Source: Bradyrhizobium barranii subsp. apii (GTDB taxonomy: Bacteria > Pseudomonadota > Alphaproteobacteria > Rhizobiales > Xanthobacteraceae). Taken from it: 64,000 nucleotides of DNA. Both the position numbers and the translations under genes were made by a program. Below are positions 54,498 to 63,050 of the stretch, in pieces (the stretch's first letter is position 1; each line of letters begins with the position of its first letter). The notes under the pieces were generated by a model, which worked only from the letters and a program-made list of their open reading frames with translations, did no database searches and was not told where the DNA came from. Location: NCBI RefSeq assembly GCF_011516635.5, contig NZ_CP096255.1, positions 682,001 to 746,000 of the forward strand. The letters run 5' to 3'.

Positions 54498-54687
54498 GTC
54501 CCCGGTCGATCAATGCGCTTAGCAGGCAATGCTGTGAAGACGGTGCTGCAGGCTTCTTCCTGAGCCAGGCGTTTCTATGATACCATAACGATGCTGCTGC
54601 CGGGGCAATCATTGCGGCAGTCAAGATCCAGTTCACCCGGGCCTGCTTGCGGTGAATCGACGGACGAAACAGGGGCGATGCGGGCGT

Positions 54688-56640
54688 ATGAAGGCGGACG
54701 TTGCATCACCTGCTGCTCCCCAGGCAGTCCACCCTCCGGCGGAGACAACTCCGAAGCTGCCGCAGGCCGCCCATCCTCTAATACCGATCATGCCGGCCGT
54801 GGTGGCCAGGTCCCCTCTCGCGGACGCGCTGGTCAAAGCTGCGCCAATACATGATTTCAATCTTGCCCGGGACCTGAGCTTGTTCGCGCGCGTGCTTCGG
54901 CAGGCCGAAGGCGGGCGGTGGGTGATGGCGATCTTCATCGGCTCGACTGTCGTCACCATTGCCAACATGTTTGGACAAGTCCAACTCAATGACTGGAACG
55001 GCCGGTTCTTCGACGCCGTCGGCCGCAAGGACCTGTCGGGCTTCCTTCATGATCTCCAGACGTTCGTTGTCATCGTCGCCATTTTGCTGGCACTCACGGT
55101 CGCGAACACCTATCTCCAGGAGCGCCTGAAGTTTCGACTGCGCGAATGGATCACCCGTCACCTTCTGGACGAGTGGCTCAAGCCGTTGCGTGTCTATCAG
55201 CTCGGCTTTGCCGGCGAGTATGGTCACAACCCGGACCAGCGCATCCAGGAGGATACGCGCCTGTTGGGCGACTACACCGCCGACCTCGGCTGCGGCATCG
55301 TCTATTCCTTGCTCCAGCTCGTCGCTTTCGTCGGTATGCTTTGGACCCTATCGGCGCAAGTCACGTTCCAGGTCGCGGGCTACGACATCGCCATTCCCGG
55401 TTACATGGTCTGGTGTGCGCTTGCTTATGCCTTGATCGGCTCCGGTCTGACCTGGATCGTGGGGCGGCCGCTGATTGCTCTGAACGGCGAGCGATATGCG
55501 CGTGAGGCGGAATTCCGCTTCGCGCTCGTTCGGGTTAACGAATCCGGCGAGAGCATCGCACTGCATGGCGGGGAGACCGACGAACGACGGCATCTCGAGG
55601 CGGCGCTCGCTGCCGTCGTGGACACGATGCGACGGATATCCTCCTCGCTCGCTCACCTGACCTGGATCACATCGGGCATTGGCTGGCTGTCGCTGGTCGT
55701 TCCGATCCTGGTGGCAGCACCGGCCTATTTCGGCGGCAACCTGACGCTGGGCGGCCTGATCATGGTGGCGGGCGCGTTCACTCAGGTCCAATTGGCGCTG
55801 CGATGGTTCGTCGACAATTTTTCACGGCTCGCCGACTGGCGTGCTGCGGTCCACCGGGTCGCACGTTTTCGCGAAGCGCTCGACAATCTCCCTGCGATCG
55901 AACAGGGCGCAGAGGAAATCAAGCGCGCGCTACACCCGGAAGGACATCTTGCTTTCGAGGGCGTGCGCATCCTCTTGCCGGACGGGCATATCGTCATCGA
56001 CGACGCGACGGTCAGCATCACCCCGGGCGAGCGCGTACTCATTGTCGGCGACACCGGACGAGGAAAATCGACACTGTTCCGCGCGGTGGCGGGCCTCTGG
56101 CCGTGGGGGTCCGGGACAATCCTCACGCCTCCACCCGAGGCCATGGCGTTCCTGCCGCAGCGTCCTTATCTGCCGCTGGGGACGTTACGAAACGCCCTGA
56201 GTTATCCGAGCCCGCCCGACGCCTTCCTTGATGCGGATGTGCGACAGGCCTTGAAGCGGTGCGACCTCGGCGATCTCATTCCCAAGCTCGACAAGACCGA
56301 GCGCTGGGACAAGGAGCTTTCGCTTGGCGAACAGGAGCGCCTCGCCTTTGCGCGCCTTCTCCTGCACAAGCCGGGATGGGTGTTTCTGGACGAAGCGACA
56401 GCCGCGCTCGACGAGGACAGCCAACGCCGCGTCATGGCTCTGTTCGATGATGAGCTGAAGCAGACCACCGTGTTGAGCATCGGTCACCGGCCGGACCTTG
56501 CCGTCTACCACACTCGAACGCTTCAGCTTGTTCATGGACGTGACGGTGACCGGCTCAAGCTCAAACCGCCCCCTGCGCCACCTCCGCCCCGGCGCTGGCT
56601 GCAACGGCTCGACGACTGGCTGCTGACTATCCGATCGTGA
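54688..56640 (+). CDS. SbmA/BacA-like ABC transporter with fused ATPase
   Basis: The ~650-residue protein starts at the ATG at 54688; a GTG at 54652 would add 12 residues. It has an SbmA/BacA-type membrane domain (residues ~45-400; VQLNDWNGRFFDAVGRKDLS; NPDQRIQEDTRLLGDYTADL; REAEFRFALVRVNESGESIA). A C-terminal ATPase follows, with GDTGRGKST (Walker A), LSLGEQERLAFARLLLHKPG and VFLDEATAALDED. Fused BacA-ABC proteins of this kind import peptides or act in bacteroid peptide tolerance in Bradyrhizobium (BclA type). This could be BclA or one of its paralogues. The DUF3309 gene follows. Confidence 0.88.
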   Translation: MKADVASPAAPQAVHPPAETTPKLPQAAHPLIPIMPAVVARSPLADALVKAAPIHDFNLARDLSLFARVLRQAEGGRWVMAIFIGSTVVTIANMFGQVQLNDWNGRFFDAVGRKDLSGFLHDLQTFVVIVAILLALTVANTYLQERLKFRLREWITRHLLDEWLKPLRVYQLGFAGEYGHNPDQRIQEDTRLLGDYTADLGCGIVYSLLQLVAFVGMLWTLSAQVTFQVAGYDIAIPGYMVWCALAYALIGSGLTWIVGRPLIALNGERYAREAEFRFALVRVNESGESIALHGGETDERRHLEAALAAVVDTMRRISSSLAHLTWITSGIGWLSLVVPILVAAPAYFGGNLTLGGLIMVAGAFTQVQLALRWFVDNFSRLADWRAAVHRVARFREALDNLPAIEQGAEEIKRALHPEGHLAFEGVRILLPDGHIVIDDATVSITPGERVLIVGDTGRGKSTLFRAVAGLWPWGSGTILTPPPEAMAFLPQRPYLPLGTLRNALSYPSPPDAFLDADVRQALKRCDLGDLIPKLDKTERWDKELSLGEQERLAFARLLLHKPGWVFLDEATAALDEDSQRRVMALFDDELKQTTVLSIGHRPDLAVYHTRTLQLVHGRDGDRLKLKPPPAPPPPRRWLQRLDDWLLTIRS

Positions 56641-56806
56641 TGCGGGTGCCGTCTCAAACCACCTACATCTTTGATTTGAGTCAACTGGGCTTCGCTATCT
56701 TCGCGACAAGATGAGTTCCTTATTGGGAACTTGCTCGGGATCGGCCGCTGGCTGGGCAAGGTTCGAGACAATACGTCGCGACCAAACCGCAAAGGGAGAT
56801 CTCGAA

Positions 56807-56971
56807 ATGTCGATTGGGACCATCATTCTGATCATTCTGGTGATCGCGCTGCTGGGCGGCTTTAGCGGGATCGGTGGCGGTCCGTTTTACGGTACTGGCT
56901 ACTACGGCGGTGGTGGTCTCGGCCTGGTAATTGTCATTCTGCTGATCTTGCTTTTGCTTGGCAAACTTTGA
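56807..56971 (+). CDS. DUF3309-like small membrane peptide (copy 2)
   Basis: The 54-residue peptide starts MSIGTIILIILVIALLGGFS, has a glycine/tyrosine loop (GGGPFYGTGYYGGGGLG) and ends LVIVILLILLLLGKL. AAGGGAG lies upstream of the ATG. It is the same length as the copy at 24011 and clearly paralogous. Confidence 0.82.
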   Translation: MSIGTIILIILVIALLGGFSGIGGGPFYGTGYYGGGGLGLVIVILLILLLLGKL

Positions 56972-57181
56972 CCAAGCGGTAGCCAGCGAGCAGGTATGAG
57001 CCGGCTTGAATGCCGCTCATTCCACAGGTTTTGAGATTGCCTCTGCCGCGTCTGTTCGTCATGGCGCGGTGGAGTTCGTTGATTCAATCCATCGGTCGGC
57101 CCTGACGTTAAGGAAGAATGGAGGCCCAACCTGAAGCTGACGCTACCCGCCGACGCGACAGCGTTTGTCCCCGCCTCGGTC

Positions 57182-57751
57182 TTGCTGCAGCGGCTACACG
57201 ACGAGGCGCCGACGGATCACTTTACCCTGGGCTGGCTAATGAGCCGGATGCACAAGCGCTCCTTCGGCCTCATCATGCTGCTGCTTGCCGTGGTCGCTGT
57301 TGCACCGGGTGTCTCGATCGTAGCCGGCCTGCTACTCATGATCCCCGCATTCCAGATGATCCTGGGCCAGAACATGCCGATGTTCCCACGCCGCATCGCC
57401 GTTCGTCCATTGCCGACGCGGCAGCTTGCCGCTCTGGTGCAGCGGGCTGTGCCCGTGCTGAGGTATCTTGAGAAACTCATTCATCCGCGCTGGCCGACTC
57501 CGCTCGATGCGACCAAGCGCGTCGTCGGCGCCGTCGTCGTGCTGCTAAACATCACCCTGCTCTTCACACCGGTCCCTCTGAGCAACGTCGTTCCCGCCCT
57601 CGTGATCGCGCTAATCGCGCTGGCCTATCTCGAAGAGGACGGTCTCCTGCTTTCGATAGCGCTGCTGGCCAGCGTCGTTGTGCTGGCGGTCGAATTGACG
57701 GCAGTCTGGGAGACCGTCCTCGGCGCGAAATGGATCTTCGGCCTCTGGTGA
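57182..57751 (+). CDS. exoD: ExoD-family membrane protein
   Basis: The 189-residue protein (TTG start at 57182, as good coding begins at LLQRLHDEAPTDHFTLGWLM) has the ExoD layout: RSFGLIMLLLAVVAVAPGVS, IPAFQMILGQNMPMFPRRIA, then LEKLIHPRWPTPLDATKRVV and three hydrophobic helices to the end. ExoD affects exopolysaccharide production and alkali tolerance in rhizobia. The frame stays open upstream to about 57119 without a canonical start, so the true N-terminus may be slightly longer. A broken paralogue is at 38418. Confidence 0.82.
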   Translation: MLQRLHDEAPTDHFTLGWLMSRMHKRSFGLIMLLLAVVAVAPGVSIVAGLLLMIPAFQMILGQNMPMFPRRIAVRPLPTRQLAALVQRAVPVLRYLEKLIHPRWPTPLDATKRVVGAVVVLLNITLLFTPVPLSNVVPALVIALIALAYLEEDGLLLSIALLASVVVLAVELTAVWETVLGAKWIFGLW

Positions 57752-57889
57752 TGCTCGGCCAAGCGCAAGCGCGGCGGTGAAATAGCGGGTATACCGTCGC
57801 GCTGATCTGATTCCATGGAAATCAGCCGCTCGAACTTCAACCGAAATTGCCCGAGCGGCCGCATCCATTTTCCGAAGCACGAAACATAA

Positions 57890-57905
57890 TGTCGGATGCC
57901 GGACA
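57890..57905. promoter_or_regulatory. 16-bp palindrome TGTCGGATGCCGGACA
   Basis: Three bases before the FixK-like box at 57909, upstream of kinase copy 2. It is the best-formed pairing of the two elements in the window. Confidence 0.62.
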
Positions 57906-57908
57906 TAG

Positions 57909-57922
57909 TTGATTTGCGTCAA
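57909..57922. promoter_or_regulatory. FixK/FNR-type box upstream of kinase copy 2
   Basis: TTGATTTGCGTCAA, 75 bases upstream of the ATG at 57998. The element and its spacing match those of kinase copy 1. Confidence 0.72.
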
Positions 57923-57997
57923 TCTGGTCTTCTTTTTGCGGCTCTAGGTTCACCCTGCAGTTAAATGCAGCGAGAACCTCTCACGGAGGCCGATATC

Positions 57998-58789
57998 ATG
58001 ATTGACGAACGCTCGTCAGGCGGTGCCGACCTACCTCCGGGCGTGATCTTTCGGATCCCCGATCAAGGTTTGCCCGCTGCGGAGCTGACGGATTACCGGC
58101 TCATAGAGATTCAATTGCGAAAAGCGCTTGCGAAAAGCGAGGCGCTGCTTCTTCAAAAGGATGAGCTGATCCACAGACAAGAACTATTGAAAGAGGAGTC
58201 CGATCATCGGTTGTTGAACGATCTCCAGATGACCATCAGCCTTCTTTCACTGCAAAGCAGAAATTCAGTTCATCCGGAAGTGGCCTCGCAATTGGCCGTG
58301 GCGGCCAATCGCGTTTCCATGATTGCGCGAATCCACCATCGTCTTACTTCCGACAAAGGTGTCCCAACAATAGAGCTCAAGAAATTCCTCGACGACTTTT
58401 GTCACGATTTTTCGGCAATGTCGTCCTCGGACGAGTCAGCGGGGAAGATCAGCGTCGAAGGTAGTAAAGTCAATTTGCCGGCTACCACCGCTATTCCGCT
58501 CGGTTTCATCGCCAGCGAATTAATCACGAACGCGGCAAAGCACGGCAAAGGCCGGATTGCTGTCAGGCTGGAGCCGGATCCGAAACATGGGTACGCGCTT
58601 TCGGTTGCCAACGACGGTCCGGCTTTGCCCGAGGGGTTCGACCCCGGCGCGAGCAAGGGTCTGGGGATGAGAATTATTCAATCCTTCACCGGCCAGATTG
58701 GCGGTAAGTTACGGATCGATCGTGGCGACGACGGAAAGGGCGCGCGGTTTACCGTGCTGTTTCCTGCGCCGACGGGAGCAAGCCATTAG
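57998..58789 (+). CDS. Orphan cytosolic HisKA_2-type histidine kinase (copy 2)
   Basis: The 263-residue protein has the same plan as copy 1 at 24218-25030: a short coiled-coil lead (LRKALAKSEALLLQKDELIH), the EESDHRLLNDLQMTISLLSL phosphoacceptor box, IASELITNAAKHGKGRIAVR, VANDGPALPEGFDPGASKG and GLGMRIIQSFTGQIGGKLRI. By eye, well over two thirds of residues are identical. It has no sensor domain. The promoters are also similar, so the whole locus was duplicated. The start at 57998 aligns with the start of copy 1. Confidence 0.88.
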   Translation: MIDERSSGGADLPPGVIFRIPDQGLPAAELTDYRLIEIQLRKALAKSEALLLQKDELIHRQELLKEESDHRLLNDLQMTISLLSLQSRNSVHPEVASQLAVAANRVSMIARIHHRLTSDKGVPTIELKKFLDDFCHDFSAMSSSDESAGKISVEGSKVNLPATTAIPLGFIASELITNAAKHGKGRIAVRLEPDPKHGYALSVANDGPALPEGFDPGASKGLGMRIIQSFTGQIGGKLRIDRGDDGKGARFTVLFPAPTGASH

Positions 58790-58998
58790 CTGACTTCGGC
58801 ATCATCCGGAAAGACATCTCGTCGAACCGACACTCGATAGCTTCTCTCAAGGAACGGGCGTCGGACAACCGCCATAGCATGAAGGCGGCACCGGTGCGGC
58901 ATGTATCGACCAGCAAATTTGATCGTAACGTTCGCCCGATCGCAAATTTTGCAGACTCGCGCTCCAGAAAGCGTATGATTTTGCTGCGGGGTCCAGGG

Positions 58999-59206
58999 AT
59001 GACTGCATCTTTCACGGAGCGGCCGATGTGTCCGGTTTGCAAGCACCGGATGGCATTGGCACGCATCTCTCCCGGCAAACGCGGGTTCGAGGAGCACCTT
59101 CGAATGCTCGACCTGCGAACGCACTGAAGTGGTGTCTTTCGCCGTGGACCCAATGAAGACAGATGCGGTCGGCTGGCTGGCAGGCGAGTTGAAGCCGCCT
59201 CGATAG
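58999..59206 (+). pseudogene. Small four-cysteine gene, frameshifted
   Basis: From the ATG at 58999 it reads MTASFTERPMCPVCKHRMAL, then ARISPGKRGFEE. The frame is lost near 59097, and the next frame gives TFECSTCERTEVVSFAVDPM and KTDAVGWLAGELKPPR to a TAG at 59204-59206. Two CxxC pairs (CPVC and CSTC) form a typical zinc ribbon once the frames are joined. In the shown frame only the first pair is kept. It is a Bradyrhizobium-type small zinc-ribbon protein inactivated by an indel, or a base-calling error. Confidence 0.65.
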
Positions 59207-59244
59207 AGTTCGGTTGCAGCTTTGCGTGAGTGAGGGGTGGCCTG

Positions 59245-59452
59245 ATGGACGAGGACTTCTGTAGAGAACAGGCGCAGCGCGTTCGTGCCTGGCCGAGCGG
59301 GCCGATCCCTTCACCAGGCGGCGTCTGCTGGCGTTGGTCAACCGATATGACGCAAATGTGGGCGGCCCGTCGCGGGACTCGAAGATCGAGCGGCCACTGC
59401 CGGTGCGCATTGCGCCGCCGGCGTCGATCTTCTCCGGGTCGGGCGAGGCATG
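59245..59452 (+). pseudogene. Broken paralogue of the 19541 small gene
   Basis: The ATG at 59245 reads MDEDFCREQAQRVRA. One base is then missing, and the other frame continues LAERADPFTRRRLLALVNRY, DANVGGPSRDSKIERPLPVR and IAPPASIFSGSGEA to a TGA at 59450-59452. The protein at 19541-19750 has the same sequence plan in one frame (DPFTRRRLLDLAKRYDA and PASIFSGPGEA). Confidence 0.68.
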
Positions 59453-59779
59453 ACGAGAGATACTCACCTTGACGGAGGAATTGCATTGCCGTGGCGGAGA
59501 AGTTCTCGACCGGAATTTCAGCACCTATCAGCTGCCCCGCTTTAGCGTCCTTCCCCGAATCGAGGTGGTCTCCGTTTTCAGGAGCAGCTTCTTCGACCTC
59601 GGCACGTCGGCCCGAAAGTCGCGATACGAGCTTGTCCAGAACTCCGGCTGAAGCTGTAAATCATTGCGTATGCCCCGGATAGGGCAGCGCGTCACTCGAC
59701 CCTTCTTTGGCAAGATCGGCTTGTGATTCCGTATGGCAATGAATAAAGGACGGCAAATCGTAGGGCGTAGTCAATCATC
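59453..59779. other. Gap of ~325 bases, no gene recognised
   Basis: Boundary between the decayed chromosomal small genes and the mobilisation module. I see no integrase, attachment repeat or conserved frame here. Confidence 0.4.
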
Positions 59780-62623
59780 TCAACGCCCCTGGTCCCATTC
59801 GCGAGCTACCGTGCGCTCTTTGGCTCTGAAATCTATACGGTTCTTAATCGCTTGAATAGTCTGGTGCACGCGTTGCGCAATATCTTGCCTGATGTGGCGC
59901 GCACAGTCGATCAACCGCCAAACGGGGATGGTGAGAGACGCATCAGCCGACATTTCGCGCGAGGCCTCCAACATCCGCCGCGCTGCCCGTGCAACTCGAC
60001 CGACATTGAGTGATCCTGCTTCGCGTCGCATTTGAAGTTGGCCGGTCCGTGCGAATTCAATGCGATCGTTGGCGAAATCCACAACGTTCACTTTTTCTGC
60101 GTAAGATGTCGCTTCGTTGAAAAGCCGCTCACGAATTGCAGCCTCCCCTGGGACCTTGCGCGGGTCGAGTTGGTGCTTCGCTACAGCAGCCTCAAGTCGA
60201 TTGCGTTCGGCGACAACGTAAGCATCGACCTTGTGTCGCGTAAGTCCGACATAAACCTCCCGTGCGTCCGTCGGCTTCGCCACGTACAGCACGGCGGCAG
60301 CGGACGTTCGGCCTTGCACGGAATACGCCGTGCCCGCATAGGCCAGCGTAATACGCGGCGGCCTAGGTGGACCTTCGGCGCGCGCGCGAGCTAACGATCC
60401 CCATTCCGTTTCGATCATGCGCCCGTCGTCAAGCCGAACGCCGACTTTCACATCAGCATCGTCTCGCGCCAGGCGCTCGATTGTACCACGGGTTCCGTTG
60501 CGAATACGGAATCGGGGAAGATTCTCACTGAACCGGATGAGGTCACCTTGGGCAAGCTCAATCGTGCCAATTTTCTTGTCACGGCCAACGGCAAGGAGAG
60601 ATAAATCCTCACCCACTAGGCGCCCTTCACGACGCAGGACAGCACGCGCCGCTCTATTGAGAGCTGCAGCATCGGAATTCCGGCGCGTGACGATTAAAAC
60701 ATCATCACCATGCAAATGGCGGTAGCTGTTCCACATCTCGATCACCCGAGCTTGCGCCTTGGCTTCGCCAGACACAACTTCGAGCTTCCGGTGTTGCGCG
60801 TAGGCACGCAGACCCGCGTCGGAATCACCTCTGGCCATCACCATCGATGCCGCGCGCTGCCACTCCACCGTTTGTCGACGCACTTGCGATAAAACTGCAC
60901 CGCGCGCAATCACGTCGGAGATCGCTTTCAGCGCGCTGCCTCCTGGCACTGCCTGGAGCTGACGGCGATCCCCAAGACACACAACCTTCGCGTGCGCATT
61001 ATGAGCCACCCTTAAGACCGTCTCGAGATCCCGCACGCCGGCCAAGCCGGTCTCATCGACAACAATCAGTGTATTGGCATCGATCTCGCATCCGATTTCG
61101 CGCTCGTGGTCGTAACGCCATTTAGCGATAGCGCATGCTTCAATACCGCAAGATTTTGAAAGTTCGTCGGCAGCCACCCAGGTGGGCGTTAATCCCAGAA
61201 TCTTGAGCCCAGAGCGCTGGGCAGCTTCGACTAGGGCTTGCGTCATCACGGTTTTACCGGTGCCGGCGGGCGCCTCGCATATGACCACCCCATCGCGATT
61301 GGCGGCAAACCTGATAGCATCAGCTTGTTCCTGAGACAGATAGGGCGCGTCGGCGAGCGCCGCCTCAACTGCGTCCTGTCGAAACCACTCCTGCTCATCA
61401 AGGCGATCCGCGGATCGTAGCAGGCTCGCTTCGGCGGCAGCGATAGCTGGCGTGGTCCAGTACTCTGCTCGTCCTTCGTCCGTAAGCATACGAAGAATTC
61501 CACGTTCCTCGTACGATCGCAGCTCTTGCCACACCTGATCTATACCGAGCGCGCGGATGCCTGCCTCAATGAGTGCACCATGCACCAGCTCCTTGCGGCT
61601 AATCACGCTCTGATGCCGGAAGAGCTTTGAGGCGGCAACCGCAACCGGACCTTCGCCCTTGATTTCTGGCGGGTCAAGGTCGCGTTCGACGGCCGCCGAG
61701 ATCTCCCGAGCAGGCACGAAATCGCGTGCCGCCCTCCACGGATCGGCGCCGGTTTGCGCGAGCTCCTTTTTCCAGCGAGCTTCGAGGATCTCACCAACTG
61801 GGACTTCATCTTTTGACCCGCGCGTTGCGAGCGCCGCCAATTCCTTTTGCGCGCCGGTCGCTTCACGTCCGACAAGTTCCTCTATCTGGCGCGACCGCTT
61901 CGAAAACGTCTCAATCATGCTTTGTGGAACGCCGGCAATCTCGAACTGATTGCGTCCAGCTTCGCGCAGCGAAAATCCGATAGCTGCCAATCGATGAGCC
62001 AACGAGGCCCTGAACGCCGAGCCAAGAACGAGCTGGTACTCGAAGAGTTTTTCGGGCTCAAGGGTGCGATATTTTTCACCGGATCGAGCTACGTTCATCA
62101 AAACGGCGTGCGTATGAATAGCGGGGTCACCCTCGCGCGAGGTGTAATGATCAAAGCGCCCTACGATAACATCGGCGGCAGGCTCGCGGATATACTCGCC
62201 CGGACCTAAGCGGACTTCTACGAGTCGTTCGTCGACTAAGAATCGGAGAGCATCTTCAACCGCGTCGCGGTGCAGCGCATGCAGCGCTGCACGCTGCTGC
62301 TCGTTTCCCGCCATCCACAAAATGGATAGGGATTTCGGGGAAGAGAACGTGACGTCCCATCCGGCTCGGTGCTTCGGTCCGGCACCGCGGACGAGTCGCT
62401 CTCCGGTGCGCGGATCAACGCCCGCGCAAAGATCTCGAAAGCTCTCCTTGTCGATCGCAGCCCCGTGCCGAACGATTGTTTCGCCCGTCGTCCACCAAAC
62501 GCCACCACCGTCGCGAATGTAGTATTCGTCCCGGCTCCTCGGGCGCGCCTCGCGATTGGGATCGTTAACGTAGTACAGACCGGCGTCGCGGCCGGCACCC
62601 AACGTATGAAGGGAGGCGGTCAT
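59780..62623 (-). CDS. MobF-family conjugative relaxase-helicase (TrwC/TraI type)
   Basis: The 947-residue protein has an N-terminal TrwC relaxase domain (residues ~1-300). It contains AGLYYVNDPN (catalytic tyrosines), VTFSSPKSLSILWMAGNEQQ and the HUH metal motif in DHYTSREGDPAIHTHAVLMN. A RecD/TraI-like helicase follows (residues ~430-800) with CEAPAGTGKTVMTQAL (Walker A), TLIVVDETGLAGV (Walker B) and YVGLTRHKVDAYVV (motif VI). It would nick oriT and unwind DNA for transfer. It is complete, but no type IV secretion genes are within the window. Its start overlaps the stop of the small upstream gene (ATGA). Confidence 0.92.
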   Translation of the reverse strand: MTASLHTLGAGRDAGLYYVNDPNREARPRSRDEYYIRDGGGVWWTTGETIVRHGAAIDKESFRDLCAGVDPRTGERLVRGAGPKHRAGWDVTFSSPKSLSILWMAGNEQQRAALHALHRDAVEDALRFLVDERLVEVRLGPGEYIREPAADVIVGRFDHYTSREGDPAIHTHAVLMNVARSGEKYRTLEPEKLFEYQLVLGSAFRASLAHRLAAIGFSLREAGRNQFEIAGVPQSMIETFSKRSRQIEELVGREATGAQKELAALATRGSKDEVPVGEILEARWKKELAQTGADPWRAARDFVPAREISAAVERDLDPPEIKGEGPVAVAASKLFRHQSVISRKELVHGALIEAGIRALGIDQVWQELRSYEERGILRMLTDEGRAEYWTTPAIAAAEASLLRSADRLDEQEWFRQDAVEAALADAPYLSQEQADAIRFAANRDGVVICEAPAGTGKTVMTQALVEAAQRSGLKILGLTPTWVAADELSKSCGIEACAIAKWRYDHEREIGCEIDANTLIVVDETGLAGVRDLETVLRVAHNAHAKVVCLGDRRQLQAVPGGSALKAISDVIARGAVLSQVRRQTVEWQRAASMVMARGDSDAGLRAYAQHRKLEVVSGEAKAQARVIEMWNSYRHLHGDDVLIVTRRNSDAAALNRAARAVLRREGRLVGEDLSLLAVGRDKKIGTIELAQGDLIRFSENLPRFRIRNGTRGTIERLARDDADVKVGVRLDDGRMIETEWGSLARARAEGPPRPPRITLAYAGTAYSVQGRTSAAAVLYVAKPTDAREVYVGLTRHKVDAYVVAERNRLEAAVAKHQLDPRKVPGEAAIRERLFNEATSYAEKVNVVDFANDRIEFARTGQLQMRREAGSLNVGRVARAARRMLEASREMSADASLTIPVWRLIDCARHIRQDIAQRVHQTIQAIKNRIDFRAKERTVAREWDQGR

Positions 62624-62886
62624 ACCTTCGAAGGCAAATACCGGCAGATACTGGACACCTCGACGTTACCGCCGGCGGAAGCCTCCCCGACAAGGCTCGC
62701 CAGGTCCAGGAGTCCCTGGTCGACCGTGTCCAGGCGATCGAGAAGTGCGACGTATCGAAGGGCGATATCGAGGTGCTGCTCAACGCATTGCGCAATCAGT
62801 TCGGCGGGCGCGATTTTCGCTACCCCAGCTGCCTGTTCGAGGCGCTCGGAGAGTTTCGGCTCGATCTGCACCTTGTAGGTTTGCAT
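62620..62886 (-). CDS. Small DNA-binding-like accessory protein of the relaxase
   Basis: An 88-residue protein with its ATG at 62884-62886: MQTYKVQIEPKLSERLEQAA then GVAKIAPAELIAQCVEQHLD. This beta-strand plus two-helix pattern resembles ribbon-helix-helix proteins such as relaxosome accessory factors. It overlaps the relaxase start, so both are made from one transcript beginning in the repeat-rich region upstream. A direct role at oriT is inferred from position. Confidence 0.7.
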   Translation of the reverse strand: MQTYKVQIEPKLSERLEQAAGVAKIAPAELIAQCVEQHLDIALRYVALLDRLDTVDQGLLDLASLVGEASAGGNVEVSSICRYLPSKV

Positions 62887-62908
62887 ACGCTGTCCCAGCA
62901 ATTCGCAA

Positions 62909-63010
62909 TGATGGCAACTTGACCGCTGTCCTGGGCCGTCGCATGAGATGGGCCGTGCATCAACCCTAGATTCGCCGCCTCATCCCTTTGTGGTTAGTGG
63001 ATGGCAACTT
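62909..63010. repeat. Direct repeats ATGGCAACTT
   Basis: Two perfect 10-bp copies at 62909-62918 and 63001-63010, 92 bases apart, in the region upstream of the relaxase operon. Confidence 0.55.
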
Positions 63011-63019
63011 TAGTGCGTG

Positions 63020-63033
63020 TGGTGTGAACACCA
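63020..63033. promoter_or_regulatory. Inverted repeat TGGTGT-GA-ACACCA near relaxase operon
   Basis: A perfect 6-2-6 dyad 134 bases upstream of the accessory-gene start. It could be an operator for the small protein or an oriT stem recognised by the relaxase. Confidence 0.5.
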
Positions 63034-63050
63034 ACTTCAATAGTAATGAA

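Noticed and set aside
57118..57471. ATG at 57118 as the exoD start
   Set aside because: It is in a different frame from exoD and its product lacks ExoD features.
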